Shown here one piece after another: positions 18,742 through 29,091 of a stretch of DNA of 52,174 nucleotides. Position numbers and translations under genes: made by a program. The stretch covers positions 1 through 52,174 of IMG/VR virus record IMGVR_UViG_3300028044_000009; one strand, 5' to 3'. The notes under the pieces are model-generated. The model saw only the letters and a program-made list of their open reading frames with translations, did not search any database and was not told where the DNA came from. This DNA is from a virus. Position 1 is the first letter of the stretch; each line of letters starts with the position of its first letter.

Positions 18742-20449
18742 CGAAAGTGAAATAAGAATTGTACTTGGGTCTGAAAGAAGTGCCGGAAGTGTTGACAGAG
18801 ATGTTTGGATACAACCACCTTTAATTGGGGATAGAAGGGAGTTAATTGAAGGGGATAGAAGTATTCTTGTAAACCAACAAAATATTTTTGACCAAGAAAG
18901 ACAATCAAGTGATAAGTTTAGAGTTGCAGGTAAAATCACAAATGTGTTTGATAATACAGTAACAGGTAAAACTTCATATACCCCATTTAAAAATTATTTG
19001 TATTATACAAATGCTATTGCAAATGCAACAAATAACGCAAACTTTTGGGAAGGAAATCCTCAATTTGATGAGTTTTCTATGGTAAGAGTTAGTGGGATTA
19101 CTGGACATATTCCGTTTGTCACTAAAAGTGCATCATCATATAATTGGTCGTTTTATATGAGTTATGCATTTTCAAGTACAACGGCTCAAACTATGTCATA
19201 TACTGATGAAAAGTTTGGTGTTACTAATAGTGGTTTTTTGGCGGGTGATGGAATACCTTATGTATTAACAACAGGTAAATTTAATGGAAAACAACTTGTA
19301 TATTTTTATTGTGGTACAATTCATAACTTACAAGTGGGTCAATACGTTGAACTATCAACACCAATAAATAACAAAACAGTATTTCAAGTTTATTCTTTGG
19401 GTGATGGTACTATTAATTCAGAAGAAAAAGTTTTTACAATTTATGATTTAAAATACCCTACCATTGATGTTCAGACAGGTATTTACGGAAACCTAAAAAG
19501 AATAACTGAACCTGCAAACTCTGCGGAAACAAAATCAATATATTATGTAAGATTACATAAAATAATAAAAAATAGTGAGCAATGCAATGTAGGTAAAGTT
19601 GGATTTGAAAATAACCCTTTTGCAATTGATAAAAAATTAGAATACTCAGCACTTACACCAAACCAAGTACAAAGAGTTTCGGTAAAAAATAATTCACAAA
19701 GTTTTTCATTCACATTTGATAAGGATGTTAAAATTGGGGGGTATATTGACAATAATGGAAAACCAATCACCGAATTGTTTTTTACCATTATTAACCGAGG
19801 TTATATGGGGTGGTTTAATAAACCATTCCCAAATCAAAATAGTATACCAAGTGGTATTGATATTGGTTGGAACTTTAACTTTTTAGAAAACTCAATAGAT
19901 ACGTGGTGGAATCACAGTAGTAGTTTGAATAAAGATAACATTCCCACTTCTTCTTATTTATATAACGGTCAAACTTTTTATTATAACGATATATTAAATC
20001 AGGGTGATGTTATTTCAGGGGATTTTTGTGAGTACAACTATATAGAACAAAAAGAATATGTTTTATCAAGAATGGTTCATAAGTACTCATTTAATGACAT
20101 ATTGTTTTTAACAACAGGTAATCAAAACTATCCTGATGGTTACTTGTATAATCCACACTATTCTATACCAATTAGAGCGTTTAGTGATTATATTGAAAAT
20201 GGTGATAAAAAATCTGTAGTAGGAATACCTGGATATTCTTGGTTTAGTCAATACAATAATAAATGGTTTTGGAGGGATTTATACACCTATGGGTTTATTG
20301 ATAGTGATGGTATTGGTGTTAATAATCCATTTATAAATGGTTCCCATTACCCATTTTTAAACTGCATATTTTTACAGTACCCAATACTAAGAAACAACAA
20401 TACATTCTCTAATGAATATCAACAGATAATAAATGACGATTGTGAATAA
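18734..20449 (+). CDS. Virion structural protein (571 aa), unknown
   Basis: Predicted mostly beta, rich in Asn, Tyr, Ser and Phe, as are neighbouring tail proteins. The N-terminus (SERSAGSVDRDVWIQPPLIGDRRELIEGDRS, in outline) is charged, then strand-rich. It overlaps the preceding 1617-residue gene by 8 nt and the next gene by 17 nt, so translation is probably coupled within one late operon. No recognised domain; a baseplate or fibre-connector role is inferred from position. Confidence 0.7.
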   Translation: MSNESEIRIVLGSERSAGSVDRDVWIQPPLIGDRRELIEGDRSILVNQQNIFDQERQSSDKFRVAGKITNVFDNTVTGKTSYTPFKNYLYYTNAIANATNNANFWEGNPQFDEFSMVRVSGITGHIPFVTKSASSYNWSFYMSYAFSSTTAQTMSYTDEKFGVTNSGFLAGDGIPYVLTTGKFNGKQLVYFYCGTIHNLQVGQYVELSTPINNKTVFQVYSLGDGTINSEEKVFTIYDLKYPTIDVQTGIYGNLKRITEPANSAETKSIYYVRLHKIIKNSEQCNVGKVGFENNPFAIDKKLEYSALTPNQVQRVSVKNNSQSFSFTFDKDVKIGGYIDNNGKPITELFFTIINRGYMGWFNKPFPNQNSIPSGIDIGWNFNFLENSIDTWWNHSSSLNKDNIPTSSYLYNGQTFYYNDILNQGDVISGDFCEYNYIEQKEYVLSRMVHKYSFNDILFLTTGNQNYPDGYLYNPHYSIPIRAFSDYIENGDKKSVVGIPGYSWFSQYNNKWFWRDLYTYGFIDSDGIGVNNPFINGSHYPFLNCIFLQYPILRNNNTFSNEYQQIINDDCE

Positions 20450-21284
20450 TAACTACTATAGATTTAGTGTAACACCGGAAGACACATTTTTTAATATTCC
20501 TGTTGAAATAAGTTTTGATATGGCAGGAAGAAATGATGGTATAGTTGAATTTGAAAAAGATATATTACAAGATTTGATAAATGGTATTGATGATTTTGAA
20601 ACTACAAGATTTGCAAATACATCTTACTTACAAACACCCGATAAAACTGATATAAACTATGAGTTTTATTTTTTAGATTCAACCGTACAAGTTACCTCAG
20701 CAACTTCAAGTGATTGGTCCGTTGATTATGCAAATGCAACATTTACAGACCCTGAATTATATTATTTTGTAAACTCTTTTAAAGGTAGTTTTTTCAAATT
20801 AGATTTTTATGATACAAAAACAAATGAAAATCAAAAAGCATATTTTAGTGTTGTAATTCCAACACAACAAGGACAAACAAGAGTTGGGTTTTTAGGTCCT
20901 TTAAATAATCAAACCCAAGTAAATGTTAAAAAACCAAAGTTTAAGTTAGATTACACAGGGGCTGATAAAGAGGGGTTTTTTATCTATTGGTTAAAAGAAA
21001 GAGATTTTATTAATATTACAGAATTTTATATGACTGCAAAGTTTTTTAACGCAAAAACCGGTCAGTTTGTTAGATTTATGAATGAACCACAATCTACATT
21101 TTCTGCAGGAAATGAATTTAACTTTAATAAATCCCAATACTTTTACTACAAAGTGGAGTTAGATTTTACAAATTATGAATACCAAGTTTATAAAGAAATT
21201 CCACAACAAAACCAAGCACCAACATTATTAAGAGTTGGTGATACGACTAATGTCATAAAATGGTATGAATACGGAAACCCATAA
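20433..21284 (+). CDS. Virion structural protein (283 aa), unknown
   Basis: Soluble, mainly beta protein rich in Phe, Tyr, Asn and Thr, with no cysteine. The start codon lies inside the end of the previous gene (17-nt overlap), and its stop shares one base with the next start, so the three genes form a tightly coupled set. I see no domain I can name. Location within the baseplate region suggests a structural part of the tail. Confidence 0.68.
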   Translation: MTIVNNNYYRFSVTPEDTFFNIPVEISFDMAGRNDGIVEFEKDILQDLINGIDDFETTRFANTSYLQTPDKTDINYEFYFLDSTVQVTSATSSDWSVDYANATFTDPELYYFVNSFKGSFFKLDFYDTKTNENQKAYFSVVIPTQQGQTRVGFLGPLNNQTQVNVKKPKFKLDYTGADKEGFFIYWLKERDFINITEFYMTAKFFNAKTGQFVRFMNEPQSTFSAGNEFNFNKSQYFYYKVELDFTNYEYQVYKEIPQQNQAPTLLRVGDTTNVIKWYEYGNP

Positions 21285-22372
21285 TGGAGGCTGAAAAATA
21301 TTCAATAGTTGTTTCTCCTGAAAATATCTTATCAGATATTTTTACAGAAACTTATAGTGGTGACACAGGACTTGAAACGTTTGGTGTCTATTCTGGTATG
21401 TCTTATATTTTAAGTGGTGGTACAGGTGGAACTTCTTTACTTACAGGGTTAACAATTCCTATAATGTTAACCCAAACAATGAATGACATTGGATTTTATA
21501 GTGAATTTGACGGATTATTATTACAAAAAGATGTATTAGCAAACTTTGTTTTTTCTGCAAATACTTTAAGTCCGTATGATGTATATTTCTATAACACATC
21601 GGGGGATATTGAAATATCTTTTATAAGTCTTTCAAATTACTTTGTTGATTGGGGGGACGGTAGCCCAACACAACAAGTTTCAAACCAACCACTAAATCAT
21701 TTATATCCGACAACACCTGGTGATTATACTATAACCTTTTCAGGTCAAAACACATTTGGAATGACGGTTATTCAAAAACCAATTACTGTCCCTTTGACGG
21801 GTGTGACCATTTCCAATTTACAAGGTAATTTTACTTTTACACCACAAGGTGGTATTTGGTCAGGAATACCTGTTAGTTATGATTTTATTGCAACAGGTGA
21901 TTCACAAAACAACGTAGCGTCACAAATATCAAGTTCTTATACGACAGTACCTTTTCCTGTATCGGGGTTCACTAAATCTAAATTAACTGACGTAAAAAGA
22001 TGGGGACCTAACCCATATACTGTTGGATATACTTTTATAAAAAATGGAGTCCCATACGGTCAAATAAATTCAATAACTTCAGGGTATACCTCATACACAA
22101 TTAATGACATTACGTATTACGATTTTCCAAATGGGCAAACATTATACCTACTTCAAAGTTCAGGATTTACCCAAAACGACCTTTTATTTTCGGCAATAAC
22201 AAAAAATGAATATCTATTAGACTTTGTTATGGACCCCGAAGTTCAAAGTGATGTTTACATTGAAAGAGGTAAGTATAGTGCCTTTGAACCTTTACAAAGA
22301 TTAAATGAAGTTGATAATATAGGTGATATGGTTAGGTATGGATACGGATATTATAAAATTAATCAAACATAA
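21284..22372 (+). CDS. Virion protein with PKD-like domain
   Basis: Residues about 100-168 form a PKD-like Ig fold: the hallmark WGDGS (123-127) is followed by HLYPTTPGDYTITFSG, the usual closing strand. PKD domains are common in Bacteroidota surface proteins and in tail-associated adhesion proteins, where they act as spacers or carbohydrate contacts. Gly/Thr-rich N-terminal strands precede it; the C-terminal half has no recognised motif. Overlaps the upstream gene by one base and is followed by a new TATTTATA box, so it ends this transcription block. Confidence 0.7.
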   Translation: MEAEKYSIVVSPENILSDIFTETYSGDTGLETFGVYSGMSYILSGGTGGTSLLTGLTIPIMLTQTMNDIGFYSEFDGLLLQKDVLANFVFSANTLSPYDVYFYNTSGDIEISFISLSNYFVDWGDGSPTQQVSNQPLNHLYPTTPGDYTITFSGQNTFGMTVIQKPITVPLTGVTISNLQGNFTFTPQGGIWSGIPVSYDFIATGDSQNNVASQISSSYTTVPFPVSGFTKSKLTDVKRWGPNPYTVGYTFIKNGVPYGQINSITSGYTSYTINDITYYDFPNGQTLYLLQSSGFTQNDLLFSAITKNEYLLDFVMDPEVQSDVYIERGKYSAFEPLQRLNEVDNIGDMVRYGYGYYKINQT

Positions 22373-22386
22373 AAAATTACATAAAC

Positions 22387-22394
22387 TATTTATA
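22387..22394 (+). promoter_or_regulatory. TATTTATA box before 22405 gene
   Basis: Exact TATTTATA, 10 nt before the ATG at 22405, in a 32-nt gap between structural genes. Confidence 0.45.
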
Positions 22395-22404
22395 AAATAA
22401 AAAA

Positions 22405-23313
22405 ATGGCACTTGGCACATACGGCATAACTAGACCCGCTGACGTATCACCTGAAGATGTTGAAATCATTCTTCACTATACACCTTCACGAGATGTGACA
22501 GATAATTTTTTATTGAAAAAATTAAATGCTGCAAATATTTTAACACCATACTTCCATAATTCCGACACTGGTGGAAACAATAATGTAGAAATATTAGGAG
22601 GATTATACAATCTTAAACTACCGGCAACAGAGTTTAGTAGATTAGGAATATATACTTTAATGATAAGACCTGCAGAAATTAGAACAACAATTACCGATTG
22701 TGGTGTTCTATCTGCACTACCAAACGTTAAAGGTATCATTATTGATATTAACAGTGTTCCTTCACAGTATAGAAACAAGTTTGTTAACCAAGGACTCGTT
22801 GGGTTTAGAATTGAGTATTTAAATTCTGACGGCACCAAAATCCCAAATTTTTATAGAATAGTAACCTCATCATTTTATTGTGAACCCGTGGTGACAGAAC
22901 AAGTTAATACATCACAAAAGGCCATAAGATATAGATATGTTGATAACCCAACAGATTTAATTTTTTGTACTGTTTCACCGTCTTCATCACCGTCTAATAA
23001 ACCAAACGCAATACCATTTATTGGACAACCAAATCAAAACATTATAATAACTAATACATTTTTCAATCCGATAACTATCGATATTCAAATGGCTGAATAC
23101 GATATTGATACGTTGGCAATTGCTCTTTATGGGAACCAAACTAAAAGTATTGAAGATGGTATTTACACTCTTTACGATAGTGCTGGCAACATCTACAAAC
23201 AATACAACTTGTTTGAAATTAGAGATACATTCAATGAGCTTCTTTATGAAGTTAGACAAGATAGAAATAATAACATTGATTATAGTAAAAACTTTACGAA
23301 CATAGTTGAATAA
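22405..23313 (+). CDS. Virion structural protein (302 aa), unknown
   Basis: Begins MALGTYGITRPADVSPEDVEI, then alpha/beta sequence with GVLSALPNVKGIIIDI and a Ser/Pro linker (SPSSSPSNKPN, near residue 192) dividing two domains. The C-terminal part ends in a predicted helix rich in Asn and Asp. It shares one base with the next start (TAATG), so it is coupled to the gpI-like gene downstream. Its place between baseplate genes suggests a wedge or adaptor part; family not recognised. Confidence 0.7.
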   Translation: MALGTYGITRPADVSPEDVEIILHYTPSRDVTDNFLLKKLNAANILTPYFHNSDTGGNNNVEILGGLYNLKLPATEFSRLGIYTLMIRPAEIRTTITDCGVLSALPNVKGIIIDINSVPSQYRNKFVNQGLVGFRIEYLNSDGTKIPNFYRIVTSSFYCEPVVTEQVNTSQKAIRYRYVDNPTDLIFCTVSPSSSPSNKPNAIPFIGQPNQNIIITNTFFNPITIDIQMAEYDIDTLAIALYGNQTKSIEDGIYTLYDSAGNIYKQYNLFEIRDTFNELLYEVRQDRNNNIDYSKNFTNIVE

Positions 23314-26261
23314 TGGCAAAACAAATTTTTAGATATCCACCGGCTCCCCCTGTAGGTAGTTCTACTGCTTTTAACAATATTGTTGGATTTCAGTTGGTTA
23401 CTGGTGGTGGTTTAACACAAGGAAATTTTGAATTTACAACTGCCATTTATGAAAAGGTAAACAGAAATTTTGATTTAGGTGTATTTTCACAACTTTATAA
23501 TTTGGAAAATCTTAATATTGAAGATATTGAGCAAACCAAAAAAATAATACAAAAGAATTTTTCAGTTTATCCAAATTTTGATATTTCACAAGTCACAAGT
23601 TTTACCTTGTATGGTTCACTACAAAAAAGATTATCGGCATCTGTAACAAAAATAATTAGTTATTATCCAGCGGCTCTTGATGTAAGAAACCAAACATTGT
23701 CATTAACAACGGGTTATACGGCTATTAACATTACTTTTGACCCAATAGAAAATTTAACAACTTTTGATGTTAATGTTCCGTGGATTACAAATCCATTTGA
23801 CATTGATTTTTCTACAAATGCAAGAAGAAACTTACAAGTTAGACCAATCAAAGTTTCTAAATACCGAGATATAACAAACAATTATCAAGATTTTAGTTTA
23901 TACTTTTCAAGTGTTACTACAGAATATCCTTTAGTTGATTTTATACCCTCAACAACTTTAACTGCAGGTACCATCACGATGACAGTAATTGGAGACCCTT
24001 TTTCAGGGGTAACCGCATCAACTGATAATTTAATTATAAAACCCAATACACAAAAAACGGCAGAAATATTTCAAGATGAATTTGATGAAGTTGAGGATTT
24101 TATTTTAAATAGAAATAGTCAACCTAAATATACATCAACTTTTCAGTATCCTTACTATGACTCTAATGGTGATTTTACTTTAAAAATTGAAAGTGTTACT
24201 TGGTTTTTAGATGGGACTTGGAATTTAGATATAGTATCATCAAATTTTGACAATTACTTAGATAAGTTAAGTAATATATCATTAAATTTAGATGAATATA
24301 AAACAAATTTAATATCTAGATTTTTAACAACAGGGGCATTTAAAGACTTTGACACCCAAGACCAAAAAATGGAAAAAATTCTACAAATTTACGGTAGAAG
24401 TTTTGATGAGGTTAAAAAGTTTATTGACGCATTGGCTAATATGAACTCCGTTAATTATAAAGTTGGAAATGATATACCATCACAACTTTTGGTCAATTTA
24501 GCGCAAACACTCGGAGTAAATACCAACATATCACCGATTAATAATGACCAATTATTAGAGGCAGTATTTAGTACAAGTTCTGAACAAATTTATACAGGTC
24601 AGGCTCAAGACCAAACACCATCAGAGTTAAATTATCAATATTATAGAAACGTAATTTTAAATTCTGCCTATATGTTCAAATCTAAAGGTACAAGAAATTC
24701 TTTAGAATACATAATGAGACTTATTGGGGCACCTGAAGCAATTACAGAATTTAACGAGGTTGTTTATTTAGTGGATTCTAAAATTAATGTTGAGCAATTT
24801 AAAGAAAACTATGCTAAAATTAGTGGTGGGACAGTATATGTTGAAAGACCGGCATTAGACCCAACAAATACTTTTTCGGTGCATGGTGTTACTTATACAG
24901 GTTTTACTACTGATGGAAGAGTCGAAACGGTAACAACAACTTTAAATGACTACGGCATATCTGACGACGGATACCCAAAAGCTCCTCAACAAACTGATGA
25001 TTATTTTTATCAAAAAGGTTCAGGTTGGTTTGAGTCAAGTCCTAAACATAGGGCACCTCAAGTTGTTGATTTAGAAAATTCACAACTTAATCAAAATGTT
25101 CCTAGTGTTCTAACAAAGTTACAAGCACCTTCATACGGTCAAGAATACTTAAACCGATTTACAAAGTTTCCATATCTAAATGAAGGTTATACTATTACAA
25201 AAATATTTGATAATCAAAAGTCTTGGTCAGTTGATGATATTGGTAATAGAAAAAACGACTCAAATTTTAATGGAGTTGATTATACAGTAACGAGTGATAA
25301 GCAAATTATTAACTCTAAAAATATTGAACTAAACATTAATATGGGTCAAGGGTTAGTTTATGACGTTTGGGATATGTGTGTTAAATATGACTACCCAATT
25401 CCAAACTCAGGTCTTACATCACCTTACCCATATCCTGGTGCAATTGATTGGACATTTGTTAATCCAAAACCAAAACAAAAAACTTTCTTTGAGTTTGCAC
25501 AATCATTCTTTATGAATATGATTAATGTTCGTAATAGACAAACTATTTTTGATGGTAAAACAGGGGGATATCCAACACTCCAATCAATATATTGGAAATA
25601 TCTTCAGTCACAACAAACCGTAGGTATACCTTCTAATCAATTCACATATCAAAAAATGATTGATTATACTTTAGGTATTGGTGATTATTGGCAAAGATTA
25701 TTGGAACAATTGGTTCCAGCAACAACTCTTTGGTTAACGGGTCAAAAAATGGAGAATTCAATTTTCCATAGACAAAAGTTTGTATGGAGAAGACAAAGAG
25801 GATGCCAATTTATTCAAGTTGAATGTGTACCTTGTACATTCGACGGTCAGTTATTTGGTTATGATTGTATTGACCAAACCCTATCTTGTGAATTGAATTT
25901 CCAAAGCCCTCAAACATATTTAACTCAAGTGTTGAGTGCAGTTGTCGCTCAAAGTGGATATACACAGGCGAATTGTGATTTAACTAGTATAGTTTCGGAA
26001 TGGTTTGTTGATTGTAGATTGGATAATACAATATTAGTACAAGAACAATTCTATACGGGGTATGGGTTCTATGACGTTCCTACAGTTGCTCAAATTATAA
26101 CGGAAATCGATAACAAATTAGTAGGGTTGTATAACCAAGGTTTGAACTACTATTTTGCAGGTAAAACTTTAATAATTAGTAACTCAACTTGTTATGATGA
26201 CTTCACAAACAAAAAACTCTACTTAAATATAGGTATAAACGCTAGTATAAATTGTAATTAA
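23313..26261 (+). CDS. Baseplate/tail protein with gpI-like motif (982 aa)
   Basis: Large tail protein. Around residues 440-475 it has NSAYMFKSKGTRNSLEYIMR followed by LIGAPEAI, the pattern found in tail protein I (P2 gpI) and related wedge proteins, where KGT starts a conserved helix. Upstream lies a helical region (about 325-430) with FLTTGAFKDFDTQDQKMEKI. The C-terminal part has a cysteine group (RRQRGCQFIQVECVPC) that could bind metal or form disulfides. It precedes fibre genes, consistent with a role joining the wedge to the fibres. The gpI relation is by motif only. Confidence 0.72.
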   Translation: MAKQIFRYPPAPPVGSSTAFNNIVGFQLVTGGGLTQGNFEFTTAIYEKVNRNFDLGVFSQLYNLENLNIEDIEQTKKIIQKNFSVYPNFDISQVTSFTLYGSLQKRLSASVTKIISYYPAALDVRNQTLSLTTGYTAINITFDPIENLTTFDVNVPWITNPFDIDFSTNARRNLQVRPIKVSKYRDITNNYQDFSLYFSSVTTEYPLVDFIPSTTLTAGTITMTVIGDPFSGVTASTDNLIIKPNTQKTAEIFQDEFDEVEDFILNRNSQPKYTSTFQYPYYDSNGDFTLKIESVTWFLDGTWNLDIVSSNFDNYLDKLSNISLNLDEYKTNLISRFLTTGAFKDFDTQDQKMEKILQIYGRSFDEVKKFIDALANMNSVNYKVGNDIPSQLLVNLAQTLGVNTNISPINNDQLLEAVFSTSSEQIYTGQAQDQTPSELNYQYYRNVILNSAYMFKSKGTRNSLEYIMRLIGAPEAITEFNEVVYLVDSKINVEQFKENYAKISGGTVYVERPALDPTNTFSVHGVTYTGFTTDGRVETVTTTLNDYGISDDGYPKAPQQTDDYFYQKGSGWFESSPKHRAPQVVDLENSQLNQNVPSVLTKLQAPSYGQEYLNRFTKFPYLNEGYTITKIFDNQKSWSVDDIGNRKNDSNFNGVDYTVTSDKQIINSKNIELNINMGQGLVYDVWDMCVKYDYPIPNSGLTSPYPYPGAIDWTFVNPKPKQKTFFEFAQSFFMNMINVRNRQTIFDGKTGGYPTLQSIYWKYLQSQQTVGIPSNQFTYQKMIDYTLGIGDYWQRLLEQLVPATTLWLTGQKMENSIFHRQKFVWRRQRGCQFIQVECVPCTFDGQLFGYDCIDQTLSCELNFQSPQTYLTQVLSAVVAQSGYTQANCDLTSIVSEWFVDCRLDNTILVQEQFYTGYGFYDVPTVAQIITEIDNKLVGLYNQGLNYYFAGKTLIISNSTCYDDFTNKKLYLNIGINASINCN

Positions 26262-28567
26262 TGGCTTGTTATACAGGATTAACGGATGGTGTATATTATT
26301 ATATTGACTGTTGTGGTGTCACCAGAACAGGGGCATCTTTAGGTGAAAGTATTTGTGTAGATGGCGTATACTCTGGGTCGTCATATGGTATATATATTGA
26401 TGAGGATAGTTCTTGCGACCCAACTTGCGAAGAACAACCAATTGGATTATCATTTTCGGTAACAGGAACTTGTTCAGACCCAACAGGTTCGGTTACATTT
26501 TCACCCTTTGGAGGAATACCACCATACACTATTGATAATGTCATACCAGGAGGGATTACCGCTCAAACATCCTCAAGTCCAATAACCTTTACAGGGTTAA
26601 CTGCGGACACTTATGTATTTAGATTAAATGATTCATTGGGGTATGAAAATAATGAATTATATGTTAATGTAATAATCACTGGTTGTTTCTACACAGATAT
26701 TATTGAAGTCACAGGAACTTTTTGTGGCTCAAACGATGGTACTTTAACTGTAAGTGCAAATTCACAATCATCACCTTATGTTTTGTTTTTAAAGACAAGT
26801 GGTGGTACAATACAATCACAAAATACTACACTTTTTCCCTATACGTTCACAAATTTATCTGCGGATACTTATTTTGTTGAAGTTGTTGATTACGGGTTGT
26901 CAACCGCCACAACTGCGAATGCTATTATTTCTGCAAGTACTGCATTAGACTTTGGATTTTGGAAAGTAGATGCGTCGACTTGTGTGATAAATCAAGGCAA
27001 ACTTTCAGTCACTGGCGTAACAGGAACCGCACCATATACATATCTTTGGAGTAATGGTGAAACCGGTCAAACAATTACTGGTCTAACAATAGGCACATAT
27101 AGTTGTACCGTTACAGACTCAAATGGGTGTAGTACCACTAAAAGTGAAACCATAGGTCAAGCCGAACCATTAGGTTTAGGTATTGTCACATCAAACAATC
27201 CAAGTTGTTTTTCATCAGATGGGAGTATAACTTTCACAATTACAGGTGGTAGTGTTCCATATTACTATTCGGCAAGTACTTCACAAGTTGGATATACACT
27301 TAGTAATACACTAACACTTTCAGGTTTATCAAGCGGTAATTACAATTTAGAAATTACTGATGGTAATTTTTGTAAGGAAACTATAAGTGCATTTATAAAT
27401 GCTACTAACTCATTTTTTGTTGTTGATACACAAGTATCAAATTCGAATTGTAGTCAACAACTAGGTTCAGTTTCAATTTCATTACAAGGGTCAAACAACT
27501 TTTATACTTACAGTTTATCAGGACAAACCAATGGGCAAGTTTATACAAATACAACACAAAGTTTAACAAGTTCATTTTCAGGTTTGACTAACGATACTTA
27601 TGACTTAACAATATCGGCAACAGGAACTAATTGTGAGTATACAACAACATTTACAGTTTCTTCAACGGATAAGTTTAGTGCAACAACATTAACAACTGGT
27701 TCAACTTGTTCGCAAACTGATGGTGTACTATATATTGAAGTTAGTACAGGTTATACTTTACCATTAGATTACATCTTAAGTGATGGTCAGTCAGTGATTG
27801 ATACATCTGCAACGGCATATACATTTAATAACTTAACGGCTGGAAGTTATATATTAACAATAGTCGATGGAGAAGGTTGCGAAATAAGAGAATCAATAAC
27901 CATTTCAACAGGAGGTAGTTTAATTTCAGCAATTTCTACAACACAATGTTATAATGGTCAAAATGGCACTGCCGAAGTTTTAATTTACGATGGCGAACCA
28001 ACATTTACTTATGATTGGTCTGACAACATACCATCAGGACAAACAGGTTCCACAATTTCAGGATTAACTGCCGGCACTTACTCAGTTGAAGTTGTGGATA
28101 GTAGTGGTTGTTCACAAACTCACAATTTTACAATTACGTGTTCAGGAAATAACGTGACAACTTATTCTGTCGTTTCATTATGTAATGATGTGTTTACAAC
28201 AACAGTTGGCGCAAAAAGAGGCTTTTTAGAAATGTTAAATGAAGGTTATATTGACGTTACAAGTGGATATACGGGTTGTAGTTTAAATACTGCAGAATTC
28301 ATACTTGAGTTAGATATAAATGGTTCAGGTTTCACACAACCATTCTATACTGCCACAACATTAAACGACGTTCCACAAGACACATTATGGCAATCAACAA
28401 TAGAGGGTGTCTTAAGTGGTATTACAGATATTAGTCTTTACACAATAAGTTTAACTGATAATACAATACATATTGAATCAAATTGTGAAGGTGATTTTGA
28501 CCCATTATCAGATGCCAATTTTACATTGGAATTAACAATAGAGTATGATGTAACCTGTAACACGTAG
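26261..28567 (+). CDS. Tail fibre/adhesin with about seven SprB-type repeats
   Basis: A 768-residue protein made of about seven repeats of roughly 80-95 residues. Each has a Cys near the start, a GG-(x)-PY-(x)-Y or equivalent, a (S/T)GLTAGTYxxxVxD segment and often a closing GC. The clearest copy contains GTAPYTYLWSNGETGQ, ITGLTIGTYSCTVTDSNGC. This matches the SprB repeat of Bacteroidota gliding adhesins. The N-terminus (MACYTGLTDGVYYYIDCCGV) is Cys-rich. No signal peptide is present, as expected for a virion protein. A receptor-binding fibre is the likely role. The stop is TAG, immediately followed by the next ATG. Confidence 0.82.
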   Translation: MACYTGLTDGVYYYIDCCGVTRTGASLGESICVDGVYSGSSYGIYIDEDSSCDPTCEEQPIGLSFSVTGTCSDPTGSVTFSPFGGIPPYTIDNVIPGGITAQTSSSPITFTGLTADTYVFRLNDSLGYENNELYVNVIITGCFYTDIIEVTGTFCGSNDGTLTVSANSQSSPYVLFLKTSGGTIQSQNTTLFPYTFTNLSADTYFVEVVDYGLSTATTANAIISASTALDFGFWKVDASTCVINQGKLSVTGVTGTAPYTYLWSNGETGQTITGLTIGTYSCTVTDSNGCSTTKSETIGQAEPLGLGIVTSNNPSCFSSDGSITFTITGGSVPYYYSASTSQVGYTLSNTLTLSGLSSGNYNLEITDGNFCKETISAFINATNSFFVVDTQVSNSNCSQQLGSVSISLQGSNNFYTYSLSGQTNGQVYTNTTQSLTSSFSGLTNDTYDLTISATGTNCEYTTTFTVSSTDKFSATTLTTGSTCSQTDGVLYIEVSTGYTLPLDYILSDGQSVIDTSATAYTFNNLTAGSYILTIVDGEGCEIRESITISTGGSLISAISTTQCYNGQNGTAEVLIYDGEPTFTYDWSDNIPSGQTGSTISGLTAGTYSVEVVDSSGCSQTHNFTITCSGNNVTTYSVVSLCNDVFTTTVGAKRGFLEMLNEGYIDVTSGYTGCSLNTAEFILELDINGSGFTQPFYTATTLNDVPQDTLWQSTIEGVLSGITDISLYTISLTDNTIHIESNCEGDFDPLSDANFTLELTIEYDVTCNT

Positions 28568-28777
28568 ATGCCTTATTCTATAGACATAACGGGTTTAACA
28601 GGAGGAACGCCTCCAATTGATTATTATGTTTGTGACCAAAATGGTAACAACTGCTCACTTCTTGGTACTTCACTTGGTACTTATGTTTTAAGTGCATATT
28701 ACAGTGGTGCGAGTTCATTAGTTATAAAGGCTATTGATGATAACGGTTGTGAAACATTTCAAGAAGTAAATTGTTAA
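28568..28777 (+). CDS. Single-domain fibre mini-protein (69 aa)
   Basis: A 69-residue protein resembling one short repeat: an opening strand (IDITGLTGGTPPIDYYVCD), a middle strand, and a closing IKAIDDNGCETFQEVNC. It resembles the genes at 28781 and 33641, sharing GTxPxDxYxCD near the start and xIKxIxxxGC near the end. It starts on the base after the fibre stop codon, so translation is coupled. Probably a small beta protein with disulfides that decorates or caps a fibre; this is inference. Confidence 0.7.
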   Translation: MPYSIDITGLTGGTPPIDYYVCDQNGNNCSLLGTSLGTYVLSAYYSGASSLVIKAIDDNGCETFQEVNC

Positions 28778-28780
28778 ATT

Positions 28781-29068
28781 ATGATAATAGAAATTACTGG
28801 AGTAACAAGTGGCACAAGTCCATATGATGTTTATATATGTGACCCAACAAACGTATCTTGTTTTTATGTATCAGGGGTCACTTCTATCCCACCAAATGTC
28901 GTAATAGATTCATCAGTTTTTTTTCCAAATGAAGACATTGTTTATATTAAAGTTATAACTGCGGATGGGTGTATAAGAGAAATACAAATTGATTGTGGAA
29001 GTTATTTATTACAAGAAGATGGTTTTTATATATTACAAGAAGATGGATTTAGAATCAAAATAACATAA
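28781..29068 (+). CDS. Single-domain fibre mini-protein with LQEDGF tail (95 aa)
   Basis: Related to the 69-residue protein upstream: GVTSGTSPYDVYICD at the start and YIKVITADGCIREIQIDC at the end. A short tail follows with two tandem copies of LLQEDGF/ILQEDGF, a pattern often seen at the ends of phage tail proteins (LLQExG). It is 3 nt after the previous gene and followed by a TATTTATT/TATTTATA box. Function is inferred from the fibre context. Confidence 0.68.
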   Translation: MIIEITGVTSGTSPYDVYICDPTNVSCFYVSGVTSIPPNVVIDSSVFFPNEDIVYIKVITADGCIREIQIDCGSYLLQEDGFYILQEDGFRIKIT

Positions 29069-29072
29069 CAAA

Positions 29073-29084
29073 TATTTATTTATA
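29073..29084 (+). promoter_or_regulatory. Double TATTTAT box before collagen-like fibre gene
   Basis: TATTTATT (29073-29080) and TATTTATA (29077-29084) overlap, ending 7 nt before the ATG at 29092. Confidence 0.45.
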
Positions 29085-29091
29085 AAAACCT